From assembly GCA_964507325.1 (NCBI GenBank), contig CAZDQL010000067.1, positions 1 through 38,610 on the forward strand: a DNA stretch of 38,610 nt, written 5' to 3'. This DNA comes from CAZDQL01 sp964507325 (GTDB lineage Bacteria > Planctomycetota > UBA1135 > GCA-002686595). Shown one piece after another: positions 32,766 to 38,610 of this stretch (within the stretch, counting starts at the first letter, position 1; the number at the start of each line of letters is the position of its first letter). Position numbers and translations under genes: made by a program. The notes below the pieces were generated by a model that was not told where the DNA came from, made no database searches, and saw only the letters and a list, made by a program, of their open reading frames with translations.

Positions 32766-34772
32766 CTAGTCCTCTTCCTGCTTCTTCACGGCGGCGGCCA
32801 TGACCTTTTGCTGCTCCACGGCCGGCATGGGGGCCAGGCGGGCGAAGGCGATCGAGTAGGAGCCCTCGCCGGCGGTCTGGGATTTCAGGTCCCGGTGGTA
32901 GGTCTGGATCGTCCCCAGGGGAACCTCCGCCGTGACCACGGTGATCGCGCCGCCGTCTTCGCTGGCCTGATCGAGGACCTGCCCTCGGCGCTGGCTGGTG
33001 AGGTCGCTGAAGATCGAGCCCGCATGCTCGGTGGGGATGCGGATCATCACCTTCATCACCGGCTCGAGCAGGACCGGAGCGGCCTTCTCGAAACCCTCCC
33101 GGAAGGCGCGCCCACCGGCCATCTTGAAGCTGCCCTCGTCCGAGTCGACCGCGTGGAACTTGCCGTCGTAGACCTCGACCTCCACACCGACCACCGTCCC
33201 GTCGACCAGGATCCCCTTGGCACAGACCTCGCGGATGCCCTTCTCGACGGCGGGGATCAGGTTGCGCGGAATCGCGCCACCCACGACCTTGTCCACGAAG
33301 AGGACACCCTCTTCCTGCGGACAGGGTTTCATGCGCAGGTAGCACTCGCCGAACTGACCGCGGCCGCCGGTCTGCTTCTTGTGGCGGTGGTGCCCCTCGG
33401 AGGGCTTGGTGATCGTCTGAGCGTAGGCGATCTTCGGCAGGCTGGTCTCGACTTCGACGCCGTAGCGGCGCTTCATGCGCTCGAACATGAGCTGCAGGTG
33501 CAGGTCGCTCATGCCGTTCGCCACGACCTCGTGGGTGTCCTTGGTGTGGTCGACACGGAAGGTCGGGTCTTCGGCGCTCAGCTTCGAGAGCGCCTCTCCC
33601 AGCTTCTGCTCGTCCGCCCGGGACTTGGGCTGCACCGCCAGCGCCACCATCGGGTTCGGGACGTAGGGCGTGGGGAGCGTCACGGGGGTGGAGCCCGCGC
33701 GGGAGAAGGGGGTCCAGACTTTGAGCTTCTCGACCTTGGAGAAGGCGACCACGTGGCCGGGTACCGCCTCATCGATCGCCTCGCGCTTCTTGCCGACCAG
33801 TCGGAAGAGGCCGCCCAGCTTCTCACCCTTGGCGTCCTCGGCGGCCACGCTGTCGGCGGCCCTCAAGGTCCCGCGGTGGATGCGCGCCAGGCAGACCTTG
33901 CCCACGTGAGGGTCGGTGACGACGTTGAAGACCGTGCCGGCGAGCTCCCCCTCGGGATCGGCGGCGATCTCTTGCCCGTCGGCATCGCTGCGCGGGAGCT
34001 GGTCGGGGCTGGGTGCGAAGCGCTTGAGGTACTCCAGCGTCTCCTCGACCCCCAAACCGCTGACGGGATTGCAGACCAGGATCGGAATCAGATCCCCGCC
34101 GGCGATCGCCTTGGGCATGTGCTCGTCGAGCTGCTCTTCGGAGAGCTCCTGCGACTCCAGGTACTCCATCAGGAGCTCCTCGTCCTCGCAGCCGTCCATC
34201 ACCCCGTCCTTCAGCCGCTGGCACCATTCGCTCTCCGGCTGCAGGATGGTGCGCGCCACGCTGGAGAAGCCGGAGCCGCTCTGGTCGGGCAGCAGCACGG
34301 GCACGCACTGGTCGCCCAGGCTCTCGCGCAGGGCCTGCACGATCTCGTCGAAGTCCGCGTTGTCGCCGTCGAGGTGGGTGATGACGATCGCACGCGCGCG
34401 ACCGTATTCGGCCGCCTCCCTCAGCTTGGTGCGCAGGTTGTACGTCGCGCCGCTGGAGCAGCTCGCCACCCCCACGATCAGGTCCGCCCCGAAGAGAGCG
34501 GACTGCACCTCGGCGTGGAATTCGGGGTAGCCGGGCGTGTCGAGCAAGGTCCAGGTCAGCCCCCCCCACTCCGCCCAGACCGAGTGCAGCTGCAGGGTGT
34601 GCTGGCGGTCCTGTTCCTCGGGTTCGGTGTCGGAGATCGAAGTCTTGTCCGCAACCGAGCCCTTGCGCGCTGAGGCCCCCGTCAGGTGGGCGAGGGCGTC
34701 GACCAGGGTCGTCTTGCCCGCGGAGGGGTGACCGACGAAGGCGAGGTTTCTGATCGGAGAATGGGCGGTCAT
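32766..34772 (-). CDS. Elongation factor G-like GTPase (EF-G2-type paralogue)
   Basis: This is a 668-residue protein with the five-domain layout of EF-G. G1 is GHPSAGKT (14-21), switch II is DTPGYPEF (78-85), and the GTP-binding domain ends with a GSGFSSV stretch typical of EF-G-like proteins. Domain IV has TGGRGQFGECYL and GKFHAVDSDEGSF. Domain V has IPTEHAGSIFSDLTSQRRG. Two residues differ from translational EF-G. The catalytic His of DTPGH is Tyr82, which I recall as normal for the EF-G2-like group. The G4 motif NKxD reads THLD (132-135), losing Asn and Lys. It is probably not the housekeeping EF-G. No tuf or rps genes are near; it sits oddly between ompA-like and pilT genes. Confidence 0.85.
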   Translation of the reverse strand: MTAHSPIRNLAFVGHPSAGKTTLVDALAHLTGASARKGSVADKTSISDTEPEEQDRQHTLQLHSVWAEWGGLTWTLLDTPGYPEFHAEVQSALFGADLIVGVASCSSGATYNLRTKLREAAEYGRARAIVITHLDGDNADFDEIVQALRESLGDQCVPVLLPDQSGSGFSSVARTILQPESEWCQRLKDGVMDGCEDEELLMEYLESQELSEEQLDEHMPKAIAGGDLIPILVCNPVSGLGVEETLEYLKRFAPSPDQLPRSDADGQEIAADPEGELAGTVFNVVTDPHVGKVCLARIHRGTLRAADSVAAEDAKGEKLGGLFRLVGKKREAIDEAVPGHVVAFSKVEKLKVWTPFSRAGSTPVTLPTPYVPNPMVALAVQPKSRADEQKLGEALSKLSAEDPTFRVDHTKDTHEVVANGMSDLHLQLMFERMKRRYGVEVETSLPKIAYAQTITKPSEGHHRHKKQTGGRGQFGECYLRMKPCPQEEGVLFVDKVVGGAIPRNLIPAVEKGIREVCAKGILVDGTVVGVEVEVYDGKFHAVDSDEGSFKMAGGRAFREGFEKAAPVLLEPVMKVMIRIPTEHAGSIFSDLTSQRRGQVLDQASEDGGAITVVTAEVPLGTIQTYHRDLKSQTAGEGSYSIAFARLAPMPAVEQQKVMAAAVKKQEED

Positions 34773-34902
34773 GGTGGGTGGCCGGCGGGGGGATGAAAAG
34801 GGCGGCCCATCCTACTAGGCGACCGCGCCCCCGTCATGGGACGACTGGGAGGGATCGTGCACCCGCCTCCACGGAGGGCGGTGCGCAGATGTACGTAGGG
34901 TT

Positions 34903-34920
34903 GCAGCGGCGGGCCGCTGC
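34903..34920 (-). terminator. Hairpin after the OmpA-like gene
   Basis: A perfect 7-bp stem (GCAGCGG / CCGCTGC) with a 4-base loop lies 4 bases beyond the stop of the minus-strand OmpA-like gene. It is terminator-like without a strong T-tract, and it separates that gene from the EF-G-like gene downstream. Confidence 0.45.
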
Positions 34921-34924
34921 TCGC

Positions 34925-35617
34925 TCAGCGCTCCCCTGGCGCGTGGACGATCACCTCGACCCGGCGGTTCTTGGCCTTGTCCTTGACGGACTTGCCCGCC
35001 GCCACCGGCCGGTGGGGCCCGTGGCCTACGACCACGAAGCGCTCGTCGCTGATCTTGCCCTTCGTCACCAGGCAGTCGTGCACCGCCCGCGCCCGCGCCC
35101 AGGAGAGGTCGCGGTTGGTGGTGAACTTGGACTTCTTGATCGGGTCGGTGTCGGTGTGCCCCTCAACGTGGAAGACGGTGTCGCTGGCGAACTCGCTCTT
35201 CATGCGCCTCGCCAGGACCATCAGGGCCTCGATCCCCTTGGGGGTCAGGTTGGCCTTCCCGGAGGCGAAGGTCACCGCCGAGGGCACGGAGAAGACCACG
35301 TGGTCCCCGCGCAACCCGTAGCCGATCCCCGCGGCGTCCAGGTCTCCAAAGCGACGCGACTCGGGGTTCACCGAGGCGGGTTCGGGGCGGGCTTGCAGGT
35401 GGGCGGCGGTCTCCTCCAGGGTGGCCTGAAGTCGATCGCGGTCGTTGCGGACCCGACCGAGCTCGCCGGCCAGGGCGGCGTTGTCGGCCTCGAGGTCGGC
35501 GATCTCACGGTTGCGCTCCTCGAGGGAGGTGCGCAGGGCCTGGCTCGATGCACACCCGGTGAGGAGGGAGGCCGCCACGGCCAACGCGGCGGCGATTGCG
35601 ATGCGGGAAACGGTCAT
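34925..35617 (-). CDS. OmpA-family peptidoglycan-binding lipoprotein
   Basis: This is a 230-residue protein. The signal peptide ends in the lipobox LLTGC (Cys22). Residues about 28-80 are a Glu/Arg/Leu/Ala coiled coil (ERNREIADLEADNAALAGEL). The C-terminal 115 residues are an OmpA_C domain with VEGHTDTDPI, NRDLSWARARAV and VVGHGPHRPVA...NRRVEV. The Asp and Arg of this domain bind the diaminopimelate of peptidoglycan. It would tether the outer membrane to the wall and might help anchor the pilus channel, since it sits between pilD and the pilT operon; that last point is inference. A short hairpin precedes it (after pilD). Confidence 0.92.
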   Translation of the reverse strand: MTVSRIAIAAALAVAASLLTGCASSQALRTSLEERNREIADLEADNAALAGELGRVRNDRDRLQATLEETAAHLQARPEPASVNPESRRFGDLDAAGIGYGLRGDHVVFSVPSAVTFASGKANLTPKGIEALMVLARRMKSEFASDTVFHVEGHTDTDPIKKSKFTTNRDLSWARARAVHDCLVTKGKISDERFVVVGHGPHRPVAAGKSVKDKAKNRRVEVIVHAPGER

Positions 35618-35669
35618 GCCTTGCCCCTCTTGCAGGATCGGTCCGCCCCCCGAGCGAAGCCCCGCGCCC

Positions 35670-35685
35670 GCCGGGTGGTCCCGGC
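35670..35685 (-). terminator. Hairpin after pilD
   Basis: A perfect 6-bp stem (GCCGGG / CCCGGC) with a 4-base loop lies 13 bases beyond the prepilin peptidase stop codon. There is no T-run. It suggests that the lipoprotein-pilD pair ends its transcript before the OmpA-like gene. Confidence 0.4.
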
Positions 35686-35698
35686 CCCCGAACGCGGC

Positions 35699-36613
35699 TC
35701 ACGGCCAGAGGGCCCACACATGATCCCAATGCAGGAGCACGATTCCAATGCCCAATGCCAGGAAGGGACCGAAGGGCAGGTAGCGCCCCGCGATGCGGGC
35801 CACCCTGATGGAGCGACCGAGGCGATCGCGGCGGCCCCGTGCGCGGGCCCGCGCGCGGGTCAGCCACAGGAAGCGCAGCATGTTTCCGACGCCGAAGACC
35901 GAGGCGCACACCGCCGCGATCATCAACGCCAGGCCCGCGCCCCCGGGGCCGATGAACCCGCCCCCGGCCGCGAGCAGCTTGACGTCGCCGAAGCCCATCG
36001 CCTCGGTCCGGTACATGCGCGATCCGGCCCAGCCGATGATCCAGAGCGCCCCACCCCCCACGGCCATCCCCGCCAAGCCCCCCAGGAGGGCGCCGATCGA
36101 GTCCACCCCGGTATCCGGGGACAAGAGTAGCGCCAGAGAGGTGTCGGCGTGCAAGGCCGGCACCAGGAGGCAGGCGATCGGCGCCGCGATCATCCCGCCG
36201 ATCGACACCTCGTCGGGGATCTCGAAGCAGGCGAAGTCGACCATCGTCGCCACCAGGAGCGCGGAGAGCACGATCGACCAGGTCAGCCACAGGGCGGGGC
36301 TGGCGACCCCCGCGGTGGTGATGGCGTGGAACCAGAGGGCGGCGTTGCCCGCCTCGACCAGCGGATAACGCGCCGTGATCGCCTCCCCGCAGTGACGGCA
36401 GCGCCCGCGCTGGAGGAGCCACGAGAGCAGGGGGACGTTCTCCTTCCAGGAGAGGGTGGCGCGGCACTTCGGACAGCGCGATCGGCGGGGACGGTTGACC
36501 GACTCCCCCTCCAGCGGCAGACGGTGGATGCAGACGTTCAGGAAGGAGCCGACGAAGAGCCCCATGACCGTCCACCAGACGGTCGCCAGGGCGGGGGGGA
36601 GATCGAAGGGCAC
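35699..36613 (-). CDS. pilD: Prepilin peptidase / N-methyltransferase
   Basis: This 304-residue polytopic membrane protein has a GTG start that shares a base with the stop of the upstream gene (TAGTG). The first helix carries VGSFLNVCIHRLP. The cytoplasmic loop has the zinc-binding tetracysteine CPKC...CRHC (Cys47, 50, 72, 75), as in bifunctional PilD. Catalytic aspartates are at Asp126 (MVDFACFEIPDE) and in GFGDVKL (Asp210), the GxGDxK motif. It cleaves and N-methylates the FTLIE-type pilin. I chose this GTG over the longer frame because the upstream residues are Arg-rich and lie within the preceding gene. Confidence 0.94.
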   Translation of the reverse strand: MPFDLPPALATVWWTVMGLFVGSFLNVCIHRLPLEGESVNRPRRSRCPKCRATLSWKENVPLLSWLLQRGRCRHCGEAITARYPLVEAGNAALWFHAITTAGVASPALWLTWSIVLSALLVATMVDFACFEIPDEVSIGGMIAAPIACLLVPALHADTSLALLLSPDTGVDSIGALLGGLAGMAVGGGALWIIGWAGSRMYRTEAMGFGDVKLLAAGGGFIGPGGAGLALMIAAVCASVFGVGNMLRFLWLTRARARARGRRDRLGRSIRVARIAGRYLPFGPFLALGIGIVLLHWDHVWALWP

Positions 36614-38430
36614 TAGTCGGCGGCCTCCCAGTCGAGATCGACGAAGTCGACGAAGGGGGGATCCCAAGTCCCCCCCGGAAACACCTGGAGCTCGACCAGG
36701 ACCCGCACGGGTCCGTTCTCCTCGAGGAGGGCCGGGTGGCTGGCGACCTCCTCCCTCGTCACGGGCCCAGTCGACGGAAGGAAGCCCACCGACCAGCGGC
36801 CGCCCCCGTGATGGCCGTCAGCACCGACGGTCCGCCAGCGATAGCGCTGGACGCGGGAGGGCACGGGAGAGCTGACCACCGCCAGGTGCAGGGGTTCCAC
36901 GAGGGGATTCAGGCGCGGAGGATCCATGACGAGGTCCGGGAAGGAGGCCGCGGGATCGAGCTTGGGCCCTCCACCCTCCCCCAGGAGCCAGAGCTGCAGG
37001 GGCTCGTGGCGCACGTCCCCACTGGCCCGGATCCGACCTCCGGCGACCAAGAGCAGTGGGGTGTCCACCTGCAGCCGGCCGGTGATCGAGAGGTCTCCCC
37101 CGGCGATCAGGATCGTCCAATCCCATCCCTCCCGAGCGGCCCGTTCCAGGGCTTCGGAGAGGGTCTCCCCCTCTGCGAAGGGCCGGTCGGGATTCGCCGG
37201 CCCCACCCGTGGCGCGTCGTCGCCGATGGTGCGCGTGAGCTCCCCCTCGATCGCCAGTCTGCGCTGGGCGCGCAAGACCCTGAGACCGTGGCCGGGGGCG
37301 AAGCGAGCCTGGGCATCGGGGGGGACGTGGACGCTGATGCCGTGCTGGTCGCTGTCGGTCTGCGTGCCGCGCAGGGAGAGGAACTCATCATCCTGCTCCT
37401 GGTCCGACCCATCCCCGGCCGCCGCCGGATAGCGCACCTCCACCGCTCCGGTCCCCTCCCAGCGCGCCAGCCCATCCGCCCAGGGGACTTCCACGGTCGA
37501 CCGATCGGTGGCGTCCAGGAAGGAGAAACGGGGCCGCCGAGCTCCGTCTCGCGGCGGCTTCACGACGATCACCTCGACCCGGGCCGAGCGCCAGGGCACG
37601 GGCACCGGGTTGCCGTGGAAGTCGGTCAGGGCGAGGTTCCGGATGCGATCGAGGGTCAGCTCGTAGCGGCCCGGGGTCAGCGCCTCGAGGGGGATGAGCT
37701 CGATCGTGCAGGCGTGCTGTTCGGGGTGTCGGTCCTCCGGGTGATTCTCGCGCAGGGAGGCTGCGAGGGGTATGCGGCTCTCCTGCGGCTCGCCCCGAGC
37801 GAGCGAGCGCAGGCGGAAGTCCTCTCCGCGCAGCGTCGAGGGGTCGAGGGGCTCCGCGCAGCGCAGGAGCAAGGGCTGCCAGGGAGACAGGGATCGCAGC
37901 TCGCGGGGGTCCACCACCAGCGGCCGCGCCCGGTCGGGAGAGACGTCATCGAAGACCGGACCGTGGCGCCCCTCCCCGATGGCGACCGTCTCGAAGGCCC
38001 AGCGGAATCCCCGCTCGAGGGGCGCCCCACCCTGGGCGCGCAGGCCGTCGAGGCTGGGGAAGCCGCGTGCCTGGAGCTGGTAGCGCGTCCCCGGTCGGTA
38101 ACCACCGTCGGTCAGGTCGGGGGTCAGGACCGGAGCCGGAACGAAGCGCACCACCTGGCCGGAGACGATCCACTCCCCACGCGCCCGGGTCCCATCCTCG
38201 GCGGCGATCGCCAAGCTGGCCTCACTCACAGAGGTCGCGTCGACGGGGCTGGAGAAGGTCAGCACGATCTCCTCGTTGAGGTACAGACCCTGGGGGTCCC
38301 GAGGCCGGATCCCCTCCAAGGTCATGCGACGGGGATCCGGCCCGCTGTCGGCGCAGGCGCCCAGGCACGAGATCAGCGCGATGAGGGTCCGGGTGCGCAC
38401 GCTCTTATTGAACCAAGTGAGGACCCCCAT
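36613..38430 (-). CDS. Ig-like lipoprotein, paralogue of the glycine-rich lipoprotein family
   Basis: This is a 605-residue protein. The signal peptide ends in the lipobox LGAC (Cys26); I chose the ATG at 38430 because it opens this signal peptide. An N-terminal SbsA-like Ig segment (EIVLTFSSPVDATSVSEASLAI, read in two parts) parallels FSEPIDLFSVNSSSF in the 1079-residue protein. Further beta-rich domains follow. A section near 470-500 (DLSITGRLQV, LLLVAGGRIRASGDV) matches the structural style of surface beta-helices, though the glycine-rich block is short. The C-terminus (HPALLEENGPVRVLVELQVF ... DWEAAD) resembles the C-terminus of both relatives. It is coupled to pilD by a TAGTG overlap. 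Surface exposure is inferred. Confidence 0.75.
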   Translation of the reverse strand: MGVLTWFNKSVRTRTLIALISCLGACADSGPDPRRMTLEGIRPRDPQGLYLNEEIVLTFSSPVDATSVSEASLAIAAEDGTRARGEWIVSGQVVRFVPAPVLTPDLTDGGYRPGTRYQLQARGFPSLDGLRAQGGAPLERGFRWAFETVAIGEGRHGPVFDDVSPDRARPLVVDPRELRSLSPWQPLLLRCAEPLDPSTLRGEDFRLRSLARGEPQESRIPLAASLRENHPEDRHPEQHACTIELIPLEALTPGRYELTLDRIRNLALTDFHGNPVPVPWRSARVEVIVVKPPRDGARRPRFSFLDATDRSTVEVPWADGLARWEGTGAVEVRYPAAAGDGSDQEQDDEFLSLRGTQTDSDQHGISVHVPPDAQARFAPGHGLRVLRAQRRLAIEGELTRTIGDDAPRVGPANPDRPFAEGETLSEALERAAREGWDWTILIAGGDLSITGRLQVDTPLLLVAGGRIRASGDVRHEPLQLWLLGEGGGPKLDPAASFPDLVMDPPRLNPLVEPLHLAVVSSPVPSRVQRYRWRTVGADGHHGGGRWSVGFLPSTGPVTREEVASHPALLEENGPVRVLVELQVFPGGTWDPPFVDFVDLDWEAAD

Positions 38431-38477
38431 GTTGCAGCATCTCTCCCCGTCGGGAAGGAATCCCGGCCGCAATGCGA

Positions 38478-38518
38478 CCGACCCGCCGCGACTGCCAGCG
38501 TCAGTCGCGACGGGTCGG
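38478..38518 (-). terminator. Long terminator hairpin between two related lipoprotein genes
   Basis: A 17-bp stem with one mismatch (CCGACCCGCCGCGACTG / CAGTCGCGACGGGTCGG) has a 7-base loop. It starts about 30 bases beyond the stop of the partial upstream gene on the minus strand. It is a strong terminator candidate without a T-tract. Confidence 0.6.
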
Positions 38519-38548
38519 CTCGAGCGCCCTACCCGCTCTTCAGGCGCC

Positions 38549-38610
38549 CTACGGCTCCCAGTCGAAGTGCACGCGGAGGAAGTCGAGTGCCGGCCTGAAG
38601 GTGGTCAGAT
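38549..38610 (-). CDS. Partial C-terminus of a related surface protein (runs off the window)
   Basis: Only the last 20 or so codons are in the window. The tail reads LTTFRPALDFLRVHFDWEP before a TAG stop at 38549-38551. It matches the end of the adjacent 605-residue lipoprotein (WDPPFVDFVDLDWEAAD) in the order proline, hydrophobic-Asp-Phe, hydrophobic, Asp-Trp-Glu, so it is probably a tandem paralogue. The start lies beyond the window. Confidence 0.6.
   Translation of the reverse strand, partial: LTTFRPALDFLRVHFDWEP

Overview
The window is about 38.6 kb of very GC-rich, densely coded DNA. It carries 29 complete protein genes and one partial gene, and no rRNA, tRNA, CRISPR array, insertion sequence or phage gene that I can see. 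The gene content suggests a Gram-negative, diderm bacterium. It has many predicted lipoproteins, a TolC-type efflux system, an OmpA-like lipoprotein, type IV pilus genes, a large pilin of a style I associate with Planctomycetota, large glycine-rich secreted proteins and FG-GAP proteins. A planctomycete is my best guess, from gene style only. Bases 1-68 are almost pure G and look like an assembly or sequencing artefact at a contig end.

Layout. 0.16-2.5 kb (+): a helix-hairpin-helix DNA-binding protein, a small membrane protein and MurQ etherase. 2.5-4.8 kb (-): a secreted FG-GAP protein and a methyltransferase. 4.85-6.4 kb (+): a ComM/YifB AAA ATPase. 6.4-11.8 kb (-): a complete tripartite efflux operon in the order TolC-like lipoprotein, MacA-like adaptor, ABC ATPase, MacB-like permease. 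11.9-18 kb (-): a tightly coupled set of unfamiliar envelope genes: a sulfatase-fold lipoprotein that has lost key metal ligands, two GT-C-like polytopic membrane proteins and a small exported protein. 18-22.9 kb: mostly housekeeping and metabolism (DASS transporter, CutA, proline dehydrogenase, metallophosphoesterase, amidohydrolase). 22.9-27.4 kb: a 1079-residue glycine-rich lipoprotein and a divergent repeat-helical lipoprotein. 27.5-38.6 kb (-): a type IV pilus/prepilin locus (pilin, PilC, PilB, PilT, PilD), interrupted by an EF-G-like GTPase and an OmpA-like lipoprotein. It begins with a lipoprotein related to the glycine-rich one and with the tail of a third relative.

How the genes fit together. 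PilD would process the pilin, PilB/PilC would assemble it and PilT would retract it. The adjoining Ig-like/glycine-rich lipoproteins are candidates for surface structures. The efflux operon and the pseudo-sulfatase/GT-C set lie codirectionally and may together handle export or decoration of an envelope compound; that link is inference. Many genes are translationally coupled through ATGA, GTGA, TGATG or TAGTG overlaps. Several transcription units end in perfect or near-perfect GC-rich hairpins, without a U-tract, placed at or just after the stop codon.

The least explained part is the 11.95-17.95 kb set. The family of three Ig-like/glycine-rich lipoproteins near the pilus genes comes second. 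I did not find an unmistakable new defence or mobile system.
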